Shown here: positions 1-6,226 of the stretch, in pieces
Layout: each line of letters starts with the position of its first letter
Position numbering within the stretch: the stretch's first letter is position 1
NCBI GenBank assembly: GCA_947367725.1
Contig: CANBFZ010000058.1
Span: 1 to 8,552 of the forward strand
Length of the DNA stretch: 8,552 nucleotides
Origin: an uncultured Eubacterium sp.
GTDB lineage: Bacteria > Bacillota > Clostridia > Peptostreptococcales > Anaerovoracaceae
Direction: 5' to 3'
Position numbers and translations under genes: made by a program
Notes under the pieces: model-generated
Seen by the model: only the letters and a program-made list of their open reading frames with translations
The model's database searches: none
Told to the model about the DNA's origin: nothing

Positions 1-795
1 GGAAATTGCATGGAATTTGGAAATGGCTGCAGTATGTGTATCCTTCGGTGTCCTGCCTTTGGACCTCGTGTCAGCATTTCTGAGAAAGCGGGCGGCCATG
101 ACTATTACGGAAAGAGAGCCGACGGCACGCCAGGTGCGTTTAGTGGCTCCGGAAAATTGGAAAAACAGACTTTGTCAAAGGCGCTGCAGCAAGAACTTTC
201 GGAAAAGGGCGTGGCGGTAGTACCACTGCCAAAAGAACTGATTAACGAGAGCAAGTTGTCTAAGAAAGTCTGCAAACAGTATGCACTGCCGCAATTTGCG
301 GAAAATGTGATTTTAATTGATACTGGCTATGCGAAAATGATGACGCCGTATTTTCCGCTAGAGCAACTTCGGACAGTTGCCGGATTTGAAAATGCCCGTT
401 ATGCAGATCCTTATGCAGGGGGCAAAGGCAATTCTATCCGGTATATGGCGGTAACGGAGCGGGATGCCTGCATGCAGGTGCGCGGGGTTGCAAATCTGTT
501 TTGCGGCGGCGAAAAGTCGGGGCTGTTTATTGGGCACACGGAGGCAATTTCTACTGGTGCATTGGCAGGGCATAATGCTGGCTGCAAAGCTTTTGGAAGA
601 GAGTGTCTGACACTGCCTAAAACCACTGCCATCGGGGCACTGCTTTCCTATCAAAAACCTGACGGCGGCATGTTTACTTTTGCAGGCGATGATTTTTTCC
701 AGTACATGTGCGATCAGGGGCTTTATACAACGGATCGGGAGGAAATAGGCGCACGCATTGCAGCGGCAGGCCTTTCCTGCGTGTACGATTGTTAG
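1..795 (+). CDS. FAD-dependent oxidoreductase, GidA/TrmFO superfamily (C-terminal part, 5' end outside window)
   Basis: The reading frame is open from base 1, so the ATG at 10 is an internal methionine and 264 C-terminal residues are visible. The end resembles the tRNA (uracil-5-)-methyltransferase TrmFO and its relative MnmG/GidA. A GFENARY segment (visible residues about 128-134) matches the PGLENAE region of TrmFO. NLFCGGEKSG followed by GHTEAISTGALAGHNA (about 165-193) matches the C-terminal FAD-binding stretch NLFFAGQ-x-GVEGYVESAASGLLAG. LPKTTAIGAL then MFTFAGDDF matches the TrmFO tail. The visible start has cysteines at residues 3, 10, 13 and 17 (C-x6-C-x2-C-x3-C), which I do not recall in TrmFO or MnmG and which could bind a metal or Fe-S cluster. 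It is therefore more likely a clostridial paralogue than TrmFO itself. The substrate is unknown. No clear terminator follows; the next gene has its own promoter 24 bases downstream. Confidence 0.8.
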   Translation, partial: GNCMEFGNGCSMCILRCPAFGPRVSISEKAGGHDYYGKRADGTPGAFSGSGKLEKQTLSKALQQELSEKGVAVVPLPKELINESKLSKKVCKQYALPQFAENVILIDTGYAKMMTPYFPLEQLRTVAGFENARYADPYAGGKGNSIRYMAVTERDACMQVRGVANLFCGGEKSGLFIGHTEAISTGALAGHNAGCKAFGRECLTLPKTTAIGALLSYQKPDGGMFTFAGDDFFQYMCDQGLYTTDREEIGARIAAAGLSCVYDC

Positions 796-819
796 CATTT
801 GTATTTTTTGAAAAGGCCG

Positions 820-848
820 GTGACTTTGCGACGATTTTGTGGTAAAAT
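820..848 (+). promoter_or_regulatory. Promoter of the pseudouridine synthase gene
   Basis: GTGACT (820-825), a 17-base spacer and TAAAAT (843-848), with an extended -10 (TGG at 840-842). The -35 is weak (4 of 6 matches), but the extended -10 compensates. The predicted start lies near 855, about 20 bases before the gene. Confidence 0.6.
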
Positions 849-875
849 CCTTGTTAGAAAAAGGAGAAATCGTCG

Positions 876-1580
876 ATGAGAATTAATAAATATATTGCCC
901 AGGCGGGCGTTGCCAGTCGAAGAAAGGCTGATGAATTGGTTGCAAATGGCAATGTCAAGGTCAATGGACTGACATTGAAAGAAGCAGGCTATGATGTAGT
1001 GCAGGGAGATGTGGTGGAGGTCAATGGACGCCGCATCGAACCGGAAGATAAGAAAGTATATATTTTGCTTCATAAGCCTGTTGGCTATGTAACGACGGTC
1101 AGTGATGACAAAGACCGTCCTACCGTCATGGATTTGGTGCGCGATGTGGACGCCAGGATTTTTCCAGTGGGGCGGCTGGATTACAACACCAGCGGTATGT
1201 TAATCATGACCAATGATGGGGATTTTGCATACCGGCTTACCCATCCGAAACACGAGATGCCAAAGACCTATCGTGCACGGGTTGCAGGCGTTTTATCTGA
1301 TGAAAAATGTGCAAAGCTGCGCAAGGGCGTGGATATTGGAGGGTTTGTTACTTCCAAAGCAAAGGTGCAGATCATCAGAGGCGTACAGCGGCAGACCGTT
1401 GTGGACATTACCATTCACGAGGGAAAGAACAGACAGGTGCGCAAAATGTTTAAAGTCATAGGTAATCCGGTGCAGGAACTTAGTCGCATCGCCATTGGAG
1501 AAATCAAACTGGGCAGACTTTCGGAAGGGCATTACAGAAAACTGACCAGAGAGGAAATTGAACATTTGCGTAGTTGCTGA
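876..1580 (+). CDS. rluB: 23S/16S rRNA pseudouridine synthase, RsuA/RluB/RluE/RluF family
   Basis: The 234-residue enzyme isomerises a specific uridine in ribosomal RNA to pseudouridine. An S4 RNA-binding domain occupies residues 1 to about 60 (MRINKYIAQAGVASRRKADE, then VKVNG). The catalytic domain follows, with HKPVGYVTT (66-74), the hallmark GRLDYNTSGMLIMTNDGD (99-116) with catalytic Asp102, and the conserved EGKNRQVRKM (182-191). Length is normal for the family. The start is well supported by AAGGAG at 861-866, nine bases before ATG. It has its own promoter and is followed by a strong hairpin terminator, so it is probably transcribed alone. In most Clostridia the single member of this type is annotated RluB (position 2605 of 23S rRNA in E. 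coli numbering). The exact target cannot be read from sequence, and RsuA-type 16S specificity is the main alternative. Confidence 0.93.
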   Translation: MRINKYIAQAGVASRRKADELVANGNVKVNGLTLKEAGYDVVQGDVVEVNGRRIEPEDKKVYILLHKPVGYVTTVSDDKDRPTVMDLVRDVDARIFPVGRLDYNTSGMLIMTNDGDFAYRLTHPKHEMPKTYRARVAGVLSDEKCAKLRKGVDIGGFVTSKAKVQIIRGVQRQTVVDITIHEGKNRQVRKMFKVIGNPVQELSRIAIGEIKLGRLSEGHYRKLTREEIEHLRSC

Positions 1581-1598
1581 ACTGTAACAGAATCAAGT

Positions 1599-1653
1599 CG
1601 GCAGCCAGCATGGGGGACGTGAGACGTTTTTCGTGCTGGCTGCCGCTATTTTT
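1599..1653 (+). terminator. Intrinsic terminator after the pseudouridine synthase gene
   Basis: A perfect 12-base-pair stem is formed by CGGCAGCCAGCA (1599-1610) and TGCTGGCTGCCG (1634-1645), and TTTTT follows at 1649-1653. The 23-base loop holds a small nested inverted repeat, ACGT-GAG-ACGT (1617-1627). Confidence 0.85.
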
Positions 1654-1663
1654 GCAAGACATA

Positions 1664-1692
1664 TTGTAAAAGACAAAAGAGTATGGTACAAT
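1664..1692 (+). promoter_or_regulatory. Promoter of the PurF-like gene
   Basis: TTGTAA (1664-1669), a 17-base spacer and TACAAT (1687-1692), with extended -10 TGG at 1684-1686. It lies directly after the preceding terminator, so the downstream gene is an independent unit with a leader of about 35 bases. No purine riboswitch or PurR box is recognisable. Confidence 0.75.
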
Positions 1693-1734
1693 ATTTTTTT
1701 CAGTTAGACCGTTTATTATAAAGGAGGTTACGAT

Positions 1735-3138
1735 ATGGGCGGCTTTTTTGGTGTTGCAGCGCGGCAGGATTGCGTATTTGATTTGTTCTTTGGGATAGAT
1801 TATCATTCTCACCTGGGTACACGGCGAGGCGGTATGGCAGTGTACGGAAAGGACGGCTTCAACAGAGCCATTCACAATATCGAAAATTCTCCTTTTAGAA
1901 CAAAATTTCATAAGGACATGCAGAATATGGACGGGATTATGGGCATCGGTTGCATTTCGGACTATGAGCCGCAGCCTTTGATCATCCGGTCCCACCATGG
2001 CACTTATGCTTTGACGACCGTGGGAAAGATCAACAATATAGATAGTTTGGTGCAGCGACTTTTTGATACGGGACATGCGCATTTTTTGGAACTTTCTGGC
2101 GGCGAAATCAATGCCACAGAACTGGTGGCAGTGCTGATTAACCAGAAAGAGAATCTGATTGAAGGAATACATTATGCCCAGGAGGTCATCGACGGCTCCA
2201 TGTCACTACTGCTCATGAACAAGGCAGGCATCTATGCAGCCCGTGATAAGTACGGCAGAACGCCTATTGCTGTAGGAAAAAAAGAAAGTGGATTCTGCTT
2301 CAGTTTTGAAAGTTTTGCTTACAAAAATTTGGGCTATTCGGATTATAAGGAGTTAGGACCCGGAGAAATCGCAGTGATTACAGATCAGAACTGTGTAACA
2401 CTGATGAACCCGGGCGAAGAGATGAAAATCTGTACGTTCCTTTGGGTGTATTACGGATTCCCTGCAAGTTCGTATGAAGGCATCAGCGTAGAGCGTATGC
2501 GAAATATATGCGGCACGAAAATGGCAGGCAGAGACTGTGTCGAGGCAGATGTGGTTGCAGGTGTGCCAGACTCCGGTATTGGCAGTGCGATTGGATATTC
2601 CAACGCTTCGGGGATTCCTTATGCCAGACCGTTCATAAAATATACGCCGACCTGGATGCGTTCCTTTATGCCGACCATTCAGACGAAGCGGAATCTCATC
2701 GCAAAGATGAAACTTTTGACAGTAGAAGAACTGATTAAAGATAAACGTCTGGTGCTCATCGATGATTCTATTGTCAGAGGCACGCAGCTTCGGGAAACGG
2801 CTGCATATCTCTTTGAAATTGGGGCAAAGGAGCTGCACGTCAGACCGGCATGCCCGCCAATTATGTACGGATGCAGATATCTCAACTTCTCCCGTTCTTC
2901 CTCTGCGTTGGATTTGATCACAAGAAGAGTGATTACACGCCTGGAAAACGGGAATGTTACCGATGCGGTTCTGGCAGAATATGCTGATCCGGAAACGGAG
3001 AAATACAGTCAGATGGTAGAAGAGATCCGAAAGGAAATGGGCTTTACGACGCTCCAGTTTTGTCGCCTTGACGACATGCTGGACGCAACAGGGCTTGAGA
3101 GAGATAAACTTTGCACCTATTGTTGGAACGGAAAATAA
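1735..3138 (+). CDS. Amidophosphoribosyltransferase (PurF) homologue with degenerate glutaminase domain
   Basis: This 467-residue protein has the PurF layout: an N-terminal Ntn glutaminase fold (1 to about 230) and a C-terminal phosphoribosyltransferase domain. The PRPP loop is intact (VLIDDSIVRGT, 340-350), as is VPDSGIGSAIGYS (277-289). True PurF starts MCGI and uses the exposed Cys1; here the protein starts MGGFFGV. AAGGAGG at 1721-1727 fixes this start, so Cys is truly replaced by Gly. From remembered E. coli PurF, other catalytic positions also look lost: Arg73 to Ser75, Asn101 to Val96 (TTVGKINN) and Asp127 to Ala127 (INATE). Cys233, Cys380, Cys460 and Cys463 (LCTYC) match in order the four [4Fe-4S] ligands of B. 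subtilis PurF. The frame is undisturbed and well coded, so it is not a decayed gene. Glutamine-dependent activity is unlikely; ammonia-dependent phosphoribosylamine synthesis, another PRPP reaction or a regulatory role remain possible. No other purine gene is adjacent. Confidence 0.85.
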   Translation: MGGFFGVAARQDCVFDLFFGIDYHSHLGTRRGGMAVYGKDGFNRAIHNIENSPFRTKFHKDMQNMDGIMGIGCISDYEPQPLIIRSHHGTYALTTVGKINNIDSLVQRLFDTGHAHFLELSGGEINATELVAVLINQKENLIEGIHYAQEVIDGSMSLLLMNKAGIYAARDKYGRTPIAVGKKESGFCFSFESFAYKNLGYSDYKELGPGEIAVITDQNCVTLMNPGEEMKICTFLWVYYGFPASSYEGISVERMRNICGTKMAGRDCVEADVVAGVPDSGIGSAIGYSNASGIPYARPFIKYTPTWMRSFMPTIQTKRNLIAKMKLLTVEELIKDKRLVLIDDSIVRGTQLRETAAYLFEIGAKELHVRPACPPIMYGCRYLNFSRSSSALDLITRRVITRLENGNVTDAVLAEYADPETEKYSQMVEEIRKEMGFTTLQFCRLDDMLDATGLERDKLCTYCWNGK

Positions 3139-3174
3139 GAATTTTCGCAGTACAAAGAAAAGAAACGGATCATT

Positions 3175-3205
3175 AAAACCCGCAGGGCAGTGCCCTGCGG
3201 GTTTT
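3175..3205 (+). terminator. Intrinsic terminator after the PurF-like gene
   Basis: A near-perfect palindrome: AAAACCCGCAGGGCA (3175-3189), one base, then TGCCCTGCGGGTTTT (3191-3205). The GC core, flanking A run and T run make it potentially active in both directions. Confidence 0.9.
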
Positions 3206-3289
3206 GTCGTTCTTACAAAGAAGCGGTCGCCGCGCCAAAAGGGACATGGCAGAAATTTGCTGATTGTTGGAAAAACGTGGAATCCCTGC

Positions 3290-3319
3290 TTGAAAAGCAT
3301 GCGCTGGATATAGTATAAT
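3290..3319 (+). promoter_or_regulatory. Promoter of the Na/Pi-cotransporter gene
   Basis: TTGAAA (3290-3295), an 18-base spacer and a consensus TATAAT (3314-3319). The transcript would start near 3326, giving a leader of about 36 bases. I see no recognisable Pho box. Confidence 0.75.
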
Positions 3320-3361
3320 GAATCTGAACGTTATTTTAAGATTGATATTGGAGAGAAAAAT

Positions 3362-5122
3362 TTGGATTTACAATCAGTACTTACTATGCTCGGCGGCGTA
3401 GGGCTTTTTCTTTATGGAATGAAGCTGATGGGACAGTCCCTGGAGCGTTTCGCTGGTGCAAAGATGGAGAAAACCCTAGAACGTTTAACTAGCAGCAGGG
3501 GTAAGGGCGTGCTTCTCGGCGCAGGCGTAACTGCTGTGATTCAGAGTTCTTCTGCGACGATTATTATGGTAATTGGATTCCTGAATGCAGGGATTTTAAA
3601 ACTGGTACAGGCGGTGCCTGTGATCATGGGTGCCAATATCGGTACGACCATTACTGCGCAGATTTTGAGACTGGGAGATATCAACAATGATAATTTGATC
3701 CTGCAGATGTTAAAACCGGCGTCTTTTGCGCCGATTTGCGTCGTGATCGGTGCATTTGTCATGTTAATTTCCAAGAAAAACAAGACCAAAGATAAGGCTG
3801 GTATTGCAGTAGGTCTTGGTATTTTGTTTATCGGTATGAATATGATGGAATCCAGCTTCAAGCCCCTTGCCAGTTCGCCGGAGTTTATGCAGATTTTTCT
3901 GGTGCTGACCAATCCGGTGTTGGGCGTTTTGGCAGGTATGGCAGTGACTGTGCTGCTGCAGAGTTCTTCTGCATCTGTAGGGGTTCTGCAGGCGATGTCG
4001 GCTACCGGCGCCATTACATTTTCCATGGCGGCACCGATTGTCATTGGGCAGAATATTGGCAAATGCGTCACGGTACTTTTAGCCAGCATCGGCACCAATA
4101 AAAATTCCCGCAGGGCAGTCTGTATCGATATTACGATGTCCATACTGGGGGCGATCATTTTCCTTGTGATCATTTATGTGTATCAGGGTTTGATTGGATT
4201 CAGTTTCTGGGATGTGCCTGTCAATCGCGGCAGAATTGCGGACTTCCATACGCTGTTTAATCTGGCAACCTGTGTGTTTATGCTGCCTTGTATCAGCTTC
4301 CTGATTCAGATTTCTAAGAAAATCGTCAAAGACAAAAATGTTTCGAAGATTGATGAAGAACTGCAGCTGTTAGATCCTATTTTTATTCCAACGCCAGCAC
4401 TGGCGCTGGAACAGTGTAAGAAAGTCATGGTGTCTATGACGGACGCTGCATTGGAGAATTACCGGCTCGCGTCCGACAGTCTGTTCCGCTACAAGGAAGA
4501 AGACCTTGAAAAAATAAAAGAAAACGAAAGTTTTCTCGATAAGACAGAGACGGTGCTGGGAGACTATCTGGTTCGCATTACAGAGCAGCATTTAGATGTG
4601 GAACAGAACCGGCTGGCTACAGAATTTATGCACACCGTGGGAGACTTTGAACGAATCGGCGATCACTGTCAGAACCTGCTGGATGTGGCAGAGTTCAATC
4701 AGGAACAGGAAATCACCTTTTCAGAAGATGCGCTTAGAGAACTGAAATACCTGCAGGCGGCAGTGGATGAGGCGCTGCATGTGACGGTGACTGCGTATCA
4801 GGAAGAAACGGAGAGTGTATGTCACAAAATCGGACCCCTTGAGGATAACGTGGACTATTTAGTAGAACTCCTGAAATCCAAGCATATTGACCGTTTGAAA
4901 AGCGGACAATGCAGTACGCAGGGCGGTATTTCCTACATAGAAATTCTCACGAATATGGAGCGAATTTCTGACCATTGCACCAACATTGCACAGCATTTGC
5001 ACCAGCGAATTGTGCGGCAGAACCTGGATACCCACAAAAGCGAAGTGTTTGATCGGCAGTCCGATACATATAAAGCGATGACCGCTTATTATGAAAAACA
5101 GTTCCTCGATCCGGTGAAATAA
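3362..5122 (+). CDS. Na/Pi-cotransporter family protein with C-terminal PhoU domain
   Basis: This 586-residue membrane protein belongs to the NptA/YjbB type of sodium-dependent phosphate transporters. The two inverted transport repeats each carry the signature QSSSA: VIQSSSATIIMVIGF (59-73) and LLQSSSASVGVLQAMSATG (199-217). Each is followed by a matching glycine-rich segment, GANIGTTIT (90-98) and GQNIGKCVT (229-237). Further hydrophobic segments lie near 121-137, 147-163, 257-275 and 297-315. From about 345 the protein is a cytoplasmic PhoU-like helical domain, with paired metal-binding ExxxD motifs in ERIGDH (430-435) and ERISDH (533-538). The family moves phosphate, with export proposed for YjbB, and the PhoU part probably senses or gates. 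The start is TTG, preceded by GGAGAG at 3350-3355 with six bases between; no better in-frame ATG lies upstream. It is transcribed alone. Direction of transport cannot be told from sequence. Confidence 0.9.
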   Translation: MDLQSVLTMLGGVGLFLYGMKLMGQSLERFAGAKMEKTLERLTSSRGKGVLLGAGVTAVIQSSSATIIMVIGFLNAGILKLVQAVPVIMGANIGTTITAQILRLGDINNDNLILQMLKPASFAPICVVIGAFVMLISKKNKTKDKAGIAVGLGILFIGMNMMESSFKPLASSPEFMQIFLVLTNPVLGVLAGMAVTVLLQSSSASVGVLQAMSATGAITFSMAAPIVIGQNIGKCVTVLLASIGTNKNSRRAVCIDITMSILGAIIFLVIIYVYQGLIGFSFWDVPVNRGRIADFHTLFNLATCVFMLPCISFLIQISKKIVKDKNVSKIDEELQLLDPIFIPTPALALEQCKKVMVSMTDAALENYRLASDSLFRYKEEDLEKIKENESFLDKTETVLGDYLVRITEQHLDVEQNRLATEFMHTVGDFERIGDHCQNLLDVAEFNQEQEITFSEDALRELKYLQAAVDEALHVTVTAYQEETESVCHKIGPLEDNVDYLVELLKSKHIDRLKSGQCSTQGGISYIEILTNMERISDHCTNIAQHLHQRIVRQNLDTHKSEVFDRQSDTYKAMTAYYEKQFLDPVK

Positions 5123-5193
5123 AGACGCAGACACATGGTTTCTGGCGACTTTGGAGATTAGCGAAAAATTGATCGAAATTTTTCCTGTAAAAC

Positions 5194-5222
5194 TTGACAA
5201 ATTTCGGAAAAGGGTGTATGCT
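5194..5222 (+). promoter_or_regulatory. Promoter of a candidate small RNA
   Basis: A consensus TTGACA (5194-5199), a 17-base spacer and TATGCT (5217-5222). No protein gene of convincing size follows before the terminator at 5312-5336. Confidence 0.6.
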
Positions 5223-5228
5223 GAAACC

Positions 5229-5336
5229 CTAGAGAGATGATAAAATAGTCTTGATGCAGACGCTAAACGCATCAACTAAACGTTATATCTTTAGAGCAAA
5301 TGGGTAATATGGAGCGGCTTTTAGCCGCTCTTTTGC
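5229..5336 (+). ncRNA. Candidate small RNA, about 108 nt, unidentified
   Basis: A consensus promoter ends at 5222 and an intrinsic terminator lies at 5312-5336, so a discrete transcript of about 108 nt is expected. It contains a 7-base-pair hairpin, TTGATGC (5251-5257) with GCATCAA (5269-5275), and a repeated CTAAACG (5263-5269 and 5276-5282). The first copy sits in the hairpin loop and overlaps its 3' arm by one base; the second follows it directly. The longest ATG frame (from 5254) is 17 codons without a ribosome binding site, so it is probably non-coding. I do not recognise the family. It could also be an untranslated tail piece of the upstream gene or a leader; expression data would decide. 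Confidence 0.45.
5312..5336 (+). terminator. Intrinsic terminator of the candidate small RNA
   Basis: GAGCGGC (5312-5318), loop TTTTA, GCCGCTC (5324-5330), then TTTT. AGCAAA (5295-5300) and TTTGCT (5332-5337) could add an outer stem. It also insulates the tRNA-Gly promoter downstream. Confidence 0.8.
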
Positions 5337-5371
5337 TATACTTTTGTAAGCAAGCGCAAGAAGAAATTGTG

Positions 5372-5400
5372 TTGAAATTTTTTCTGAAAAGGTATATAAT
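5372..5400 (+). promoter_or_regulatory. Promoter of tRNA-Gly
   Basis: TTGAAA (5372-5377), a 17-base spacer and consensus TATAAT (5395-5400), 15 bases before the mature tRNA. Confidence 0.85.
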
Positions 5401-5415
5401 AGTAAAGTAAGTTAC

Positions 5416-5489
5416 GCGGGCATAGTTCATCGGTAGAATATCAGCTTCCCAAGCTGAGGAGGTGGGTTCGACTCCCATTGCCCGCTCCA
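5416..5489 (+). tRNA. tRNA-Gly (anticodon CCC)
   Basis: A full cloverleaf can be drawn. The acceptor stem is GCGGGCA (5416-5422) with TGCCCGC (5479-5485), the discriminator is U, and CCA is encoded (5487-5489). The D arm is GTTC/GAAT. The anticodon stem TCAGC/GCTGA encloses loop TTCCCAA with anticodon CCC at 5448-5450, reading GGG. The T arm has the usual TTCGA loop (from 5467). Confidence 0.95.
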
Positions 5490-5541
5490 TATTTTTAAAA
5501 GGCTTTTCGCATAGAACAGCAAATATAGAACGCGGATTGAG

Positions 5542-5576
5542 AAGGCAGACGGTGCAACAGACTGGATGCCTTTTTT
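5542..5576 (+). terminator. Probable terminator of tRNA-Gly
   Basis: AAGGCA (5542-5547) pairs with TGCCTT (5567-5572) around a 19-base, only partly paired interior, and TTTTTT covers 5571-5576. The short outer stem makes it only moderately convincing. Confidence 0.5.
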
Positions 5577-5762
5577 ATTATAATAGTACAGAACATAAAA
5601 ATAAAAAATATAATTATTAAACTAGGATAGAAATTACTTTTAAGGAATATATTTTATACCTGTTTATAAGTTCTGCCAGAAAGATACTCTCTTTATAAGA
5701 TGTTTCATTTCGGGTTAAAATAACGACAGGTGAAATATTTTGAGGGGATAAAGTAATTTGAT
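5577..5762. other. AT-rich intergenic stretch upstream of the XRE regulator
   Basis: This stretch is visibly richer in A and T than its surroundings and has no convincing gene. The direct repeat TTTATAAG (5663-5670 and 5692-5699, start to start 29 bases) might be an operator for the downstream regulator. No insertion-sequence ends or tRNA-derived duplication were seen. Confidence 0.35.
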
Positions 5763-5960
5763 ATGGTACATTTGAATTTGAAATATCTGCTGGAGAAAAA
5801 CGGGAAAAGTAAATACTGGCTTGTGAACCAGCTAGAAAGTAATTACACTGCAGTGAATAAAATGATCAATCAGGAGAGTCGTGCAATTCGATTTGAAACC
5901 ATTGAACAATTATTGGAGTTATTTGACTGCACAATCGAGGAACTGTTTGATGTAAAATAA
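5763..5960 (+). CDS. Small XRE-family (Cro/CI-type) helix-turn-helix regulator
   Basis: This 65-residue protein is essentially one helix-turn-helix domain. It begins MVHLNLKYLLEKNGKSKYWL, continues with a recognition region near YTAVNKMIN (28-36), and ends with FETIEQLLELFDCTIEELFDV (about 44-64), the usual closing helices of this group (YozG-like, HTH_26 type). Such proteins bind operator DNA as dimers and often repress themselves or a nearby gene; the target here is unknown. GAGGGG (5742-5747) is the only ribosome binding site candidate and lies 15 bases from the ATG, which is long; an in-frame stop at 5754-5756 excludes an earlier start. The upstream 5580-5740 stretch is AT-rich and carries two copies of TTTATAAG (5663-5670, 5692-5699). 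A weak -10 (TAAAAT, 5716-5721) is possible. It is convergent with the 6S-like RNA whose 3' end meets its stop codon. Confidence 0.8.
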   Translation: MVHLNLKYLLEKNGKSKYWLVNQLESNYTAVNKMINQESRAIRFETIEQLLELFDCTIEELFDVK

Positions 5961-6120
5961 AAGAACTATTATGCAATCATAGCTTCAAAGTGTAAACCCT
6001 AAACAGGTCGCTGGGCTCTGCTTTCGTAGAATAGGTACAGGACGCCTGTACTGGATACGTGAAGGAAAGCCGCTATTCAATCTTCGTTGCGTTGAAAGCT
6101 TGGTTGCAATAATAGCTCTT
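5953..6120 (-). ncRNA. ssrS: 6S-like RNA (ssrS candidate), about 168 nt
   Basis: The two ends pair over about 25 base pairs with only single-base bulges or mismatches: 6092-6120 against 5961-5988, including AGCTATTATTGCAA near the 5' end. Inside is an open bubble, with a small hairpin possible on its 3' side (ACCTGTTTAGGGT, plus positions 6008-5996). A long irregular terminal hairpin lies at 6014-6071, built from GGCT/AGCC, CGTA/TACG and GTACAGG-ACG-CCTGTAC. Closed stem, central bubble and terminal hairpin is the shape of 6S RNA, which mimics an open promoter and binds RNA polymerase holoenzyme in stationary phase. The strand is set by a strong minus-strand promoter whose start falls at the edge of the closing stem. 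On that strand the stem is followed by TTTTATTTTA, giving an intrinsic end near 5953. The family call is from shape, not sequence match; another structured small RNA is possible. Confidence 0.65.
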
Positions 6121-6126
6121 GTTTTT

Positions 6127-6155
6127 ATTTTACAAAGGATAGGGGAATTTGTCAA
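6127..6155 (-). promoter_or_regulatory. Minus-strand promoter of the 6S-like RNA
   Basis: On the minus strand: consensus TTGACA (6155-6150), a 17-base spacer and TAAAAT (6132-6127). The expected start is near 6120, exactly where the closing stem of the RNA begins. Confidence 0.8.
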
Positions 6156-6226
6156 TTCTTTGATATACGATACCGGAAAGTATTTTATGGGTGGATGGAA
6201 GAAAGATAGATTGTAAAATAAACCGC

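Noticed and set aside
1735..1743. Mis-annotated start hiding a normal catalytic cysteine in the PurF-like protein
   Set aside because: AAGGAGG lies eight bases before the ATG, the residues after it align with the PurF N-terminus, and no alternative start gives a cysteine at position 2.
1504..2172. Minus-strand open frame (about 222 codons) spanning the end of rluB and the start of the PurF-like gene
   Set aside because: It crosses two well-supported plus-strand genes, a terminator and a promoter, and shows no protein family features.
2353..3300. Long minus-strand open frame (about 315 codons) opposite the PurF-like gene
   Set aside because: The plus strand encodes a clear PurF homologue with promoter, ribosome binding site and terminator; the antisense translation shows no domain and crosses the terminator.
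5254..5307. A 17-codon ATG frame inside the candidate small RNA
   Set aside because: There is no ribosome binding site at a workable distance and no recognisable peptide pattern.
5272..5490. Minus-strand open frame beginning MERAMGVEPTSSAWEADI
   Set aside because: It reads through tRNA-Gly on the antisense strand; this peptide pattern is the usual artefact of translating a tRNA gene backwards.
5961..6131. Reading the 6S-like RNA on the plus strand
   Set aside because: A T run also follows the stem on the plus strand, but the only plus-strand promoter candidates within the XRE gene are poorly spaced or weak, whereas the minus strand has a consensus promoter placed exactly at the stem edge.
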